A stretch of 8,642 nucleotides of DNA, from assembly GCA_002343825.1 (NCBI GenBank), contig DDSL01000030.1, positions 1 to 8,642 on the forward strand, read 5' to 3'. Below the pieces are notes generated by a model, which was given only the letters and a program-made list of their open reading frames with translations, had not been told where the DNA came from and did not search any database. Of the stretch, positions 1 through 5,840 are shown piece after piece; positions within the stretch are counted from its first letter, which is position 1; the number at the start of each line of letters is the position of its first letter. Position numbers and translations under genes: made by a program. This DNA is from Chthonomonas sp. UBA2391. GTDB lineage: Bacteria > Armatimonadota > Fimbriimonadia > Fimbriimonadales > Fimbriimonadaceae.

Positions 1-33
1 CCCGCCCCTTACCAAGTAAACTCAGCGTTACAA

Positions 34-40
34 AGAGAGG
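34..40 (+). promoter_or_regulatory. Ribosome binding site of hmgA
   Basis: The purine-rich AGAGAGG ends five bases before the ATG at 46 and supports that start. The 45 bases at the left edge hold no other recognisable element. They may include the tail of an upstream gene, but this cannot be decided from so little sequence. Confidence 0.6.
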
Positions 41-45
41 CAACG

Positions 46-1209
46 ATGCCGCGCTATCACCGACTCGGAAACCTACCCAAGTCTCGGCACACCCAATTCC
101 GCAAGCCGGATGGGTCGTTCTATCCCGAGCAACTTTTCTCCACCCATGGCTTCAGCGGCCCGATGACCCTGATGCACCATCTGAACCTGCCCACCAGCGT
201 GCAGGAATGGCGCGACCTTGGCCCGTGCGGGGTCAAGTTGCTGGACGCTGAACCGCTCCGCCACCGCCACCTGCTGACCGCCGAAATGCCGGCAAAAGGG
301 GACGCCATCTCGGGCCGAATCCCCCTGATGGGCAACCAAGATGTCACTTGGAATCAAGCCAAGGTGGCCGATCAGATGGCGAACTTCTTCAAGAATGCCG
401 AATGCGACGAGATCCTCTTCATCCACGACGGAAGCGGGGAACTGGATTCGATGTTCGGCACCGTACCATTCCAACCGGGCGATTACATCGTGATCCCTCG
501 TGGGACGATCTGGAAGATTCGTTTCGATTCCTTGCCCGTCCGGATGTTGACCTTTGAAAGCCGAGGGGAAGTCACGATTCCCAAGCGCTATCGCAATAAC
601 TATGGCCAACTGATGGAACACGCGCCGTATCATGAGCGCGACATCCGCCCGCCGACTGAACTCAAGACTTTCGATGAGAAGGGCGAATTTTTGGTGGTCG
701 TCAAGGCAAGGAATAGGTACACCGGATACATCTATAACTACCATCCCTTCGATATCGTCGGATGGGATGGTTTCACCTATCCGTGGGCGTTTAGCATCCA
801 CGACTTTAGCCCGATCACTGGCAAGCTCCACATGCCGCCGCCGATCCACCAGACCTTCCAAGGTCATAACTTCGTCGTGTGTAGTTTCTGCCCAAGAGTT
901 TTGGATTATCACCCCGAAGCTGTGGTGATCCCCTATAACCACAGCAATGTGGATAGTGACGAAGTTCTTTACTACGTGAACGATAAGTTCGGCTCACGAA
1001 AGGGGATCAAGGAAGGCTCGATTACGCTGCACCCACTGGGGATTCCGCACGGCCCTCAACCCGGCGCAGTCGAGGCCAGCATCGGTGCGACCAAGACCGA
1101 GGAATTGGCCGTTATGCTGGACACTTATCATCCTCTTTATCTGACCGAAGAGGCACTGAAGCTGGAGGATGAGAACTACTGGAAGAGCTGGCAGGTTCCG
1201 AACTCTTAG
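46..1209 (+). CDS. hmgA: Homogentisate 1,2-dioxygenase (short bacterial form)
   Basis: This non-haem Fe(II) cytosolic dioxygenase opens the ring of homogentisate with O2 to give 4-maleylacetoacetate, the central step of tyrosine and phenylalanine breakdown. The N-terminus (MPRYHRLGNLPKSRHTQFRK, residues 1-20) is the family signature. A cupin-like region at about 120-175 (FIHDGSGELDSMFG, PGDYIVIPRGTIW) and a second half with PPPIHQTFQG (about 265-273) follow. Likely iron ligands are H299 and E306 in YNHSNVDSDEVLYYV and H335 in IPHGPQPG, assigned by analogy to human H335, E341 and H371. At 387 residues it is shorter than the roughly 440-residue human and proteobacterial enzymes but typical of a shorter bacterial clade. 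A purine-rich ribosome binding site precedes the ATG. The next gene begins on the last base of the stop codon, so the two are probably co-transcribed. Usual partners (4-hydroxyphenylpyruvate dioxygenase, fumarylacetoacetase) are not in view. Confidence 0.92.
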   Translation: MPRYHRLGNLPKSRHTQFRKPDGSFYPEQLFSTHGFSGPMTLMHHLNLPTSVQEWRDLGPCGVKLLDAEPLRHRHLLTAEMPAKGDAISGRIPLMGNQDVTWNQAKVADQMANFFKNAECDEILFIHDGSGELDSMFGTVPFQPGDYIVIPRGTIWKIRFDSLPVRMLTFESRGEVTIPKRYRNNYGQLMEHAPYHERDIRPPTELKTFDEKGEFLVVVKARNRYTGYIYNYHPFDIVGWDGFTYPWAFSIHDFSPITGKLHMPPPIHQTFQGHNFVVCSFCPRVLDYHPEAVVIPYNHSNVDSDEVLYYVNDKFGSRKGIKEGSITLHPLGIPHGPQPGAVEASIGATKTEELAVMLDTYHPLYLTEEALKLEDENYWKSWQVPNS

Positions 1210-1952
1210 TGAGTAAAAAGCCAGAATCGTTTGGGCCGATCGCTCCGCACTATGATGTGCTGATGCGATCGGTCCCTTATGACATGTGGCTCAGCTATTA
1301 CCAACTGCTCCTAGCCCAACAAGAGGTCTATCCGGAGAAGTTGCTTGATGTCTGTTGTGGCACCGGGACTCTCTGCGAGAAGATTGCCGCACTGGGATAT
1401 TCGGTGGCCGGAATCGATCTCAGTGCGGCCATGATCGAGCGTGCCCGGGCCAAGGCAAAGGAACTCGAACTCGATATCCGCTACGAAGCCGTTGACGCGG
1501 CGGAGTTTGATCTGGGTGAGCGGTTCGAAGCGGCCTATAGTTTCTTCGACTCGTTCAACTATATCACCGACTTGGGGCATCTGCAAAAGGCCCTTCACCG
1601 CATCGCCCATCATCTGAAACCAGGTGGCTCGCTGGTCTTCGATCTCAACACTTCTTATGCGTTTGAAGAGAAGATGTTCGATCAGGAAGATCGTCGGAAG
1701 AAGTCACCGATCCAGTACAAGTGGAAAGGGGACTACAACCCCACTTCGAGAATCATTCACGTCACGATGGATTTTTGGATCGATGGCGAGAACTTTCAGG
1801 AAGTCCATGTCCAGCGGGCGCACTCTCAAGAAGAGATCTTCGAGATGCTGAAGGTGGCTGGATTTCACCAGATTGCGTGCTACGATAGCTATACGCTGGA
1901 GCCGCCCCGCAAGCGCAGTGACCGAATCCATTTTACGGCGATTAGAGAGTAG
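1209..1952 (+). CDS. Class I SAM-dependent methyltransferase
   Basis: This is a soluble Rossmann-fold methyltransferase of 247 residues that transfers a methyl group from S-adenosylmethionine to an unidentified acceptor. Motif I is LLDVCCGTGTLC (residues 45-56), the glycine-rich SAM loop. D70 in VAGIDLSAAMIERAR is the expected acidic residue that binds the SAM ribose. Later come YSFFDSFNYITD (110-121) and the post-motif HHLKPGGSLVFDLN (134-147), typical of methyltransferase families 11 and 25. The C-terminal half probably sets substrate specificity and gives no clear clue. The start is GTG, sharing its first G with the TAG stop of hmgA, which implies translational coupling. The final residues (IRE and stop) lie inside a GATTAGA repeat tract, so the 3' end of the gene overlaps a repeat element. 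A role in homogentisate or quinone metabolism is possible only from position. Confidence 0.85.
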   Translation: MSKKPESFGPIAPHYDVLMRSVPYDMWLSYYQLLLAQQEVYPEKLLDVCCGTGTLCEKIAALGYSVAGIDLSAAMIERARAKAKELELDIRYEAVDAAEFDLGERFEAAYSFFDSFNYITDLGHLQKALHRIAHHLKPGGSLVFDLNTSYAFEEKMFDQEDRRKKSPIQYKWKGDYNPTSRIIHVTMDFWIDGENFQEVHVQRAHSQEEIFEMLKVAGFHQIACYDSYTLEPPRKRSDRIHFTAIRE

Positions 1953-2045
1953 AGATTAGAGATTAGAGAGGTAGATTGTGAGCGCTAATTAGTGCCGGTG
2001 CGCTCTCAAATCTCCACTCTCGCGTCTCTAATCTCTATTCTCTTA
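1940..2045. repeat. GATTAGA-type imperfect inverted repeat element
   Basis: The left arm is a period-7 tract (GATTAGA, GAGTAGA, GATTAGA, GATTAGA) at 1940-1967. The right arm is its complement (TCTCTAA, TCTCTAT, TCTCTTA) at 2025-2045. Bases 1944-1962 pair with 2025-2043 at 18 of 19 positions. Inside, GAGCGC (1980-1985) pairs with GCGCTC (2000-2005) around a 14-base loop, and the flanking GTAGATT and AAATCTCC also roughly match. The whole folds as a long imperfect hairpin. The left arm supplies the last codons and stop of the methyltransferase gene. It resembles a small palindromic intergenic repeat, but whether it is dispersed in the genome cannot be seen here. Confidence 0.65.
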
Positions 2046-2055
2046 CCCCCTACCC

Positions 2056-2110
2056 CCTAAACGCGAAAAGTCCCCCGGCACGGGCGCCGGGAGGTCTTTT
2101 CGCGTTTAGG
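2056..2110. terminator. Bidirectional intrinsic terminator
   Basis: A near-perfect hairpin sits between the convergent methyltransferase and flagellin genes. The outer 15-bp stem is CCTAAACGCGAAAAG (2056-2070) with CTTTTCGCGTTTAGG (2096-2110). After a T-T mismatch, CC pairs with GG, one A bulges, and CCCGGC (2074-2079) pairs with GCCGGG (2086-2091) around a six-base loop. The GC-rich inner stem is followed by a short T run on both strands (TCTTTT on plus, CTTTTC on minus), so it should stop transcription from both sides. The U run is short and itself lies in the outer stem. It begins 103 bases after the methyltransferase stop and ends 21 bases from the flagellin stop. Confidence 0.85.
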
Positions 2111-2131
2111 TCACGAATTCTAGGGTTCATC

Positions 2132-3571
2132 TTATCCCCGCAGGAGCGATAGGACCGCTTGCGGAGACTGGTTGGCTTGGGCGAGGACCGAGATACCACT
2201 CTGTTGCAGGATCTGCAACTTCGTCAGTTGGGTCATCTCTTCGGCCACGTCGATGTCGCGGATACTCGATTCCGAAGCCGTGATGTTCTCTTTGGCGATT
2301 CCAAGAGTTCGCACGTTGCTCTCCAGAATGTTGCGAGTAAAGTTTCCGATGTCGCCGCGCTTGCTCGCCACCGTTTGGATGGCATTCTCGATCGCGGTTT
2401 GAGCGCTGGAGGCTCCCGCCGCCGTCGTGATATCGAGGCTACCGAGGCCCAGGGCTGAAGCGTCACTGTTGGTCAGCGACAGGGCGACCGTTTGGCCGAC
2501 GTTGGCTCCGACCTGGAAGCTGGCCGCTCCGGCCGTGACGGCGGCGATGGCACCGGCGACGGCACCGGTGGTGGTCGCACCGACCTCGGTGAGTCGGAAG
2601 ACGTTGCCAGCGGTGTCGCGGAAAGTTCGACCATCCGTAGAGTCCGCGGTGAGCGCGGCGGTAGACGAGGCAGCGGTGGCGAGAGTAAAGGTAGCGACCG
2701 CGTTCACTCCGGCGGTACCCGAGCCGAGGGTCCGAGTACCCGCAGCGGCAAAACCAATACCTGCCGTATCGTTGGTGATCTGGATGGAGTCACTCGACGA
2801 TCCGAACTTTGCCGCCGTGAAGACGAAGTTGGTACCGTTGTAGCTCATCACGACCCCGGTATCGGCGGTTCGATCGTTAACCGAGTTCATCAACTCTTGG
2901 TTGGTCATCGATGCGCTCACGTTGAATGTGATGCCGTTGATGGTGAGTTTTCCATCCGCGCCGACGGCGTTGGCCAGGGTGACGGCGCCACCGGTCACGG
3001 TGGCTTTGCCCGCCGCCGTACCCACGTTGACGGTCACCGTATCGTTCGCGGTGATGCTTCGGTTACCGGCCGTGCCGGCCCAGGTTCCACCGAGGCTGAT
3101 CGACTCCAATCGAGTCTTGTTGACGACATTGGCGTTGACTCCGGCGCTGCCGTCCAGCATCTTTCGGGTGCCGAACTCGGTTTGTTGAGCGATCCGGGTG
3201 ATGGATTGAACGATGGAAGTCAGCTGATTTTGGTTGGCCTGCTTTTGGCTGGCGCTCAGCGTTGCGTCGTTACCATTCGCGATGGCGAGTGCCTTGGCGT
3301 CGCGGAGGAGCTGGCTGACTTCGTTCAGCGCGCCCTCGGCGGTCTTGGCAAAATTGATGGCGTCTTGGTTGTTGCGGAGCGCTTGGCCCAGGGAGTTGAT
3401 CTGCGAGCGGAAGCCCTCCGAGATCTGCAGGCCGGCGGGATCGTCCGCACCGCTGTTGATCCGAAGACCCGAGGACAACTTGTTGACCGTCATGTTGAAG
3501 TGACTGTTGGTGGTGCTCAAGTTGCGCAGGGCGTTCATCGCCATGACGTTGTTGTTTACGCGAAAAGACAT
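2132..3571 (-). CDS. fliC: Flagellin (FliC/Hag family)
   Basis: This is the filament subunit, exported by the flagellar type III apparatus and polymerised outside the cell. From the ATG at 3571 the product has 479 residues. The N-terminal D0/D1 helices (1-140) include MAMNALRNLSTTNSHF, KLSSGLRINSGADDPAGLQI and QTEFGTRKMLDG. The variable middle (about 145-385) is rich in Ala, Thr and Gly. It contains LTINGITFNV (209-218) followed by FVFTAAKFGSSSDSIQI, which resembles the flagellin hook-IN motif. The C-terminal D1/D0 helices (390-479) contain SSIRDIDVAEEMTQLTKLQI and end in QAVLSLLRG. There is no cysteine, as usual for flagellins. The reading frame stays open upstream to 3868, but the family N-terminus and the GGAGG site nine bases before 3571 fix the start. 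No other flagellar gene lies in the window, so it appears to be a stand-alone unit. Confidence 0.95.
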   Translation of the reverse strand: MSFRVNNNVMAMNALRNLSTTNSHFNMTVNKLSSGLRINSGADDPAGLQISEGFRSQINSLGQALRNNQDAINFAKTAEGALNEVSQLLRDAKALAIANGNDATLSASQKQANQNQLTSIVQSITRIAQQTEFGTRKMLDGSAGVNANVVNKTRLESISLGGTWAGTAGNRSITANDTVTVNVGTAAGKATVTGGAVTLANAVGADGKLTINGITFNVSASMTNQELMNSVNDRTADTGVVMSYNGTNFVFTAAKFGSSSDSIQITNDTAGIGFAAAGTRTLGSGTAGVNAVATFTLATAASSTAALTADSTDGRTFRDTAGNVFRLTEVGATTTGAVAGAIAAVTAGAASFQVGANVGQTVALSLTNSDASALGLGSLDITTAAGASSAQTAIENAIQTVASKRGDIGNFTRNILESNVRTLGIAKENITASESSIRDIDVAEEMTQLTKLQILQQSGISVLAQANQSPQAVLSLLRG

Positions 3572-3580
3572 GTTTGTTTT

Positions 3581-3585
3581 CCTCC
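3581..3585 (-). promoter_or_regulatory. Ribosome binding site of flagellin
   Basis: GGAGG on the minus strand lies nine bases before the ATG at 3571. It rules out the longer upstream reading frame as the true start and is the strongest Shine-Dalgarno site in the window, in keeping with a highly expressed protein. Confidence 0.85.
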
Positions 3586-3593
3586 GTGATTCC

Positions 3594-3659
3594 TTGGCAG
3601 CGATCTTCCCGGTCCCGTTTGTTCCGCCATCCCTGGTGGAACTACCGGATCTCTGCCAA
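3594..3659 (-). promoter_or_regulatory. Structured 5' leader of flagellin mRNA
   Basis: Minus-strand RNA upstream of the flagellin ribosome site can fold into one long nested stem. TTGGCAG (3659-3653) pairs with CTGCCAA (3600-3594). After an A-G mismatch, GATC (3651-3648) pairs with GATC (3605-3602). CGG (3647-3645) then pairs with CCG (3612-3610), leaving a four-base bulge. The apical hairpin joins GTTCC (3642-3638) to GGAAC (3625-3621), then CCA to TGG, closed by GGGA, which fits the GNRA tetraloop class. The base of the stem ends eight bases before GGAGG, so the ribosome site stays outside. It may stabilise the mRNA or control its translation. This is read by eye from complementarity; no known riboswitch class was recognised. 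Confidence 0.45.
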
Positions 3660-3689
3660 TGGAGGAATTCCCTGGTATTCCCACTTGGT

Positions 3690-3717
3690 ATGCTAGTAAA
3701 AATACCTGTATTGAAAA
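3690..3717 (-). promoter_or_regulatory. Possible flagellin promoter
   Basis: This is an AT-rich island in GC-rich surroundings. On the minus strand a weak -35-like TTTTCA (3717-3712) is separated by 16 bases from a -10-like TAGCAT (3695-3690). Each matches the vegetative consensus at four of six positions. Transcription would start near 3683, giving a leader of about 110 bases that contains the predicted stem. An overlapping GGTAT (3687-3691) and ATACC (3702-3706) inverted pair could be an operator. No sigma-28 (TAAA with GCCGATAA) or sigma-54 (TGGC with TTGC) site was found, which is unusual for a flagellin. Confidence 0.3.
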
Positions 3718-3733
3718 TTTCCTTGGGAGCGCG

Positions 3734-3795
3734 CCGTCCGGGCCCACAGCCGCGCCCTCGTCCCTCACTCCGTTCGGGACTCTGCCCCCGTCCGG
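3734..3795 (-). repeat. GC-rich dispersed element, copy A
   Basis: Read on the minus strand, this segment carries the ordered blocks CGGGG, GCAG, CCCGA, GAGGGA, GGGCGCGGC, GGGCC and GACGG. The same blocks occur in the same order at 8474-8530 (with GGGCGTGGC in place of GGGCGCGGC), with small insertions and deletions. The two look like diverged copies of one intergenic sequence family. Part of copy A also forms one arm of the 12-bp inverted repeat at 3775-3849. Confidence 0.4.
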
Positions 3796-3972
3796 CGCGA
3801 ACGGGGCGGCAATCGGAGCCGCTAGGGCCGTCCCGCTGGCAGAGTCCCGTGGACCCGAAGCTTCTCACCTGGGGAGAGTGCTAGCTCGCCGACCTGGGGC
3901 GGAACCCTGTGGACTCAAAGGTCGGGTCTTCGTCGGGTGCTTTCTCTCCACAGGGTGAGGGAGTGGCTCGGG

Positions 3973-4002
3973 CCGGGGCGGCGAGAAAAACAACTCACTC
4001 GG
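3973..4002 (+). repeat. GGCGAGAAAA element, copy 1
   Basis: This segment matches 5847-5875 on the opposite strand at about 24 of 30 aligned columns, including the unbroken 12-mer GCGGCGAGAAAA and then AACTC. It ends three bases short of the dihydroorotase stop codon. With the other copy it brackets the dihydroorotase and VirK-like gene pair in inverted orientation. Confidence 0.45.
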
Positions 4003-4005
4003 CGT

Positions 4006-5364
4006 TCAGCTCTTCCAATCAAACTCCACGACCTGCCCCGAGGGAGAACCGACTAGGGTCCCGCTCTCAAGGGCCAGCCGCCCAGCGACCCAGATCATCT
4101 GGGGTTGGCCGAAGAGCGTCTCGCCTTCGTAGGGGCTCCAGCCGCATTTGCTCTGAAGCCATTCCGGCTCGACCAAGAACGGAGCATGGGGGTCGAGGAG
4201 GACGAGGTCCGCATCATAACCTGGCGTGATCCGTCCCTTGCCCCGAATTCCAAAGAGCTCGGCTGGGCGCTCGCATCCCATCCGTACGAGCTTCTCGAGG
4301 CTCAGCCACTCCCGCTGGACTAGGGTTAGTAGCACGGGCAGGATCGTCTGAACACCCGGCATGCCGCTCGGCGAGTCCGGGTAGGCCTTGGCTTTCTCCT
4401 CTTGAGTGTGCGGGGCGTGGTCACTGCCAAAGACATCGAACAGACCGGCTTCCATCGCCGCTTGGATCGCAGCGCGGTGGGCCTCGCTGCGGACGGGTGG
4501 GTTCATCTGGAGCCGGGTCCCGAGATCCTCGTACCGACTGGCCTCGAACCAAAGGTGCTGAGGCGTCACCTCGCAGGTGACCGGAAGGCCGCGCCGCTTG
4601 GCTTCGGCGAGCATGGGGAGCTCTTCGGCCGTCGAGATATGCAGGATGTGGATCGGGCGTCCGGTTTCTTCGCAGAGCTGAATCAGCAACTCTGTCGAAA
4701 GTCGCGCCGCTTCGGCATCGCGAATATTGGGGTGTTCCCGAACGTGGGCCCCGGTCGCGAGGGCGTTCTTGCGCTCTCTCAGCCGAGCTTCTTGCTCGCT
4801 GTGGATCGACATCGGCCGTCCGCCATTTTGCAGAACCTTGCGGACATCGTCCTCGTTTTCGACCAGGAGCGACCCGGTCGAACTCCCGACGAACATCTTG
4901 ATCCCGGGCGTTCCTGGCAGTTGCTCGGCCTCACGGAGAGTCTCCAAATTGTCGGAGGCGGCCCCGAAGAAGAAGGCGTAGTGCACCCAACTTCGCCCCG
5001 CCGCCCGGTCAAGCTTGTCTTGGAGCCGATCGAGGGTGGTGGTCGTCGGGTTGGTGTTGGGCATCTCAAAGTAGGTGGTGACGCCTCCAAAGAGTGCCGC
5101 CCGGGACCCCGACTCTAAGTCCTCCTTATGCTCCATCCCCGGCTCACGGAAGTGGACTTGGGTGTCGATGAATCCGGGCAGGAGGTGCAGACCACCGGCT
5201 TCCACCACTTCGTCCGCCGTCGCCCCCGGGAGGTCTCCGACGGCCGCGATCTTGGAGCCTCGGACTCCGACGGCCCCGGCGAAAGTCCCCTCTCCGGTGA
5301 CGATTCTCGCCCCCCGGATCACCAGATCAAAGTGTTCAGCCACGGGCGAAGAAGCTGATAGCAT
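4006..5364 (-). CDS. pyrC: Dihydroorotase, PyrC-like amidohydrolase
   Basis: This cytosolic zinc amidohydrolase of 452 residues is predicted to interconvert N-carbamoyl-aspartate and dihydroorotate in pyrimidine synthesis. The N-terminal beta domain leads into PGFIDTQVHFREPG (63-76). EMPNTNP (100-106) is diagnostic of dihydroorotases. Other likely metal or catalytic residues are K156 (GIKMFVGSSTGSLLV), H188 (SIHSE), H242 (HILHIST) and D315 in GSDHAPH. The first metal motif is D-T-Q-V-H, with Gln where most relatives have His. From memory, alphaproteobacterial-type PyrC proteins share DTQVHFREPG, so this is probably a subfamily trait and not a lesion. The ATG at 5364 overlaps the upstream gene by 29 bases. 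A GTG at 5343 (starting just before AEHFDLVIRG) would overlap by only 8 and may be the true start. Related hydantoinases or allantoinases are less likely given EMPNTNP. Confidence 0.9.
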   Translation of the reverse strand: MLSASSPVAEHFDLVIRGARIVTGEGTFAGAVGVRGSKIAAVGDLPGATADEVVEAGGLHLLPGFIDTQVHFREPGMEHKEDLESGSRAALFGGVTTYFEMPNTNPTTTTLDRLQDKLDRAAGRSWVHYAFFFGAASDNLETLREAEQLPGTPGIKMFVGSSTGSLLVENEDDVRKVLQNGGRPMSIHSEQEARLRERKNALATGAHVREHPNIRDAEAARLSTELLIQLCEETGRPIHILHISTAEELPMLAEAKRRGLPVTCEVTPQHLWFEASRYEDLGTRLQMNPPVRSEAHRAAIQAAMEAGLFDVFGSDHAPHTQEEKAKAYPDSPSGMPGVQTILPVLLTLVQREWLSLEKLVRMGCERPAELFGIRGKGRITPGYDADLVLLDPHAPFLVEPEWLQSKCGWSPYEGETLFGQPQMIWVAGRLALESGTLVGSPSGQVVEFDWKS

Positions 5365-5806
5365 TATCGTCGCGGCCGTTGCTGATTCGACCCTTGAAAG
5401 TCTCGTCCATCACGATCTTGTAATCCGTGGGCATCAGGTAGCGGGCCGTGATCTCGACCGAGTTGTCCTGATAAACCCGTGCGCGGACATAGTTGTAGAC
5501 GTGTCCATGACGGGGATGGGCGATTAAGGTCGTGTGGCTAAACGCCACGTAGGGTTGTTTGTTGCCAACGACTCCGGCGGCGAACTCTTCCCAGGCGTGC
5601 AGGGTCATCCCACCGATCGCATCAGGTGCTTTCTCTTGTTGACCGTCGATTTCGAGCGTCATCTTGCCGTACTCGGCGATCATGCTGACGTCGTGGCCAG
5701 ACTTGAGGGCATTCATCAGGCCCGCGTAGTCGGTGAGCCGCTTCGGTGCCGCTTGAAGCGTACCGACGACCAAGAGGGAACCAAGAACCAGTGAGAAGCG
5801 ACTCAT
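5336..5806 (-). CDS. Secreted VirK-family-like protein
   Basis: This 156-residue protein has an N-terminal signal peptide: MSRF, a hydrophobic stretch to about residue 18, and likely cleavage near LQA-AP. The mature part begins RLTDYAGLMNALKSGHDV and includes EKAPDAIGGMTLHAWEEFA (58-76), YVAFSHTTLIAHPRHGHVYN (86-105) and VEITARYLMPTDYKIVMDET (117-136). This pattern recalls the VirK family of small exported proteins known from Agrobacterium and many environmental bacteria, whose biochemical role is not settled. The family assignment is from memory of conserved phrases. It lacks the cysteine I recall after the Tyr-Ser-Lys stretch; here it is EYGKM (45-49). It is the first gene of a pair with dihydroorotase, whose start overlaps its end. 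No ribosome binding site precedes the ATG, so a leaderless message is possible. Confidence 0.75.
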   Translation of the reverse strand: MSRFSLVLGSLLVVGTLQAAPKRLTDYAGLMNALKSGHDVSMIAEYGKMTLEIDGQQEKAPDAIGGMTLHAWEEFAAGVVGNKQPYVAFSHTTLIAHPRHGHVYNYVRARVYQDNSVEITARYLMPTDYKIVMDETFKGRISNGRDDNAISFFARG

Positions 5807-5813
5807 AAAGCGT

Positions 5814-5819
5814 AGTTTA
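5814..5819 (-). promoter_or_regulatory. Possible leaderless promoter of the VirK-like gene
   Basis: On the minus strand TAAACT ends seven bases before the ATG at 5806, so transcription would begin at or next to the start codon. No Shine-Dalgarno sequence lies between, in contrast to the clear sites before flagellin and the NTF2-like gene. The hexamer matches the -10 consensus at only four of six positions and no convincing -35 box is seen. GATACT slightly upstream is an alternative. Confidence 0.3.
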
Positions 5820-5840
5820 GTCTAGTATCCTGCGGGGAGT

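Larger units (their letters stand above)
3720..4005. repeat. Gene-free region rich in GC-rich inverted repeats
   Basis: No credible gene lies between the flagellin start and the dihydroorotase stop. This part is packed with palindromic units. A perfect 12-bp inverted repeat joins CGGGACTCTGCC (3775-3786) to GGCAGAGTCCCG (3838-3849), enclosing a GCGGC (3806-3810)/GCCGC (3818-3822) hairpin. CTCACCTGGGGAGAG (3864-3878) is nearly the reverse complement of CTCTCCACAGGGTGAG (3944-3959). ACCCTGTGGA (3904-3913) pairs perfectly with TCCACAGGGT (3947-3956) and so competes for the same partner. Segments 3734-3795 and 3973-4002 each have a diverged relative elsewhere in the window. The pattern suggests an accumulation of REP-like elements rather than one structured RNA. 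Confidence 0.6.

Noticed and set aside
1..45. Tail of an upstream gene such as 4-hydroxyphenylpyruvate dioxygenase
   Set aside because: A TAA occurs at 17-19 in one frame, but five codons are too few to support any identification.
73..942. Minus-strand open frame (289 codons) opposite hmgA
   Set aside because: The dioxygenase on the plus strand is clear; the opposite translation has no recognisable domain.
2492..3589. Long plus-strand open frame (365 codons) opposite flagellin
   Set aside because: It is antisense to an unmistakable flagellin, its translation is rich in Gly, Arg and Asp with no family resemblance, and it arises from GC-rich codon use.
3572..3868. In-frame upstream extension of flagellin by 99 residues
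   Set aside because: The family N-terminus starts at the ATG at 3571 and has GGAGG at the right distance; the extension is low-complexity and crosses the promoter and repeat region.
3985..3996. T run after the dihydroorotase stop as an intrinsic terminator
   Set aside because: The minus-strand TTGTTTTT lacks a convincing stem immediately before it; only a four-base pairing could be found.
3720..4005. Possible CRISPR array or attachment site in the repeat-rich gap
   Set aside because: Units are inverted and of unequal spacing, with no regular direct repeats and spacers, no cas genes, no integrase and no tRNA.
4402..5118. Plus-strand open frame (238 codons) opposite dihydroorotase
   Set aside because: It lies wholly within a well-conserved amidohydrolase gene and shows only mirror-codon composition.
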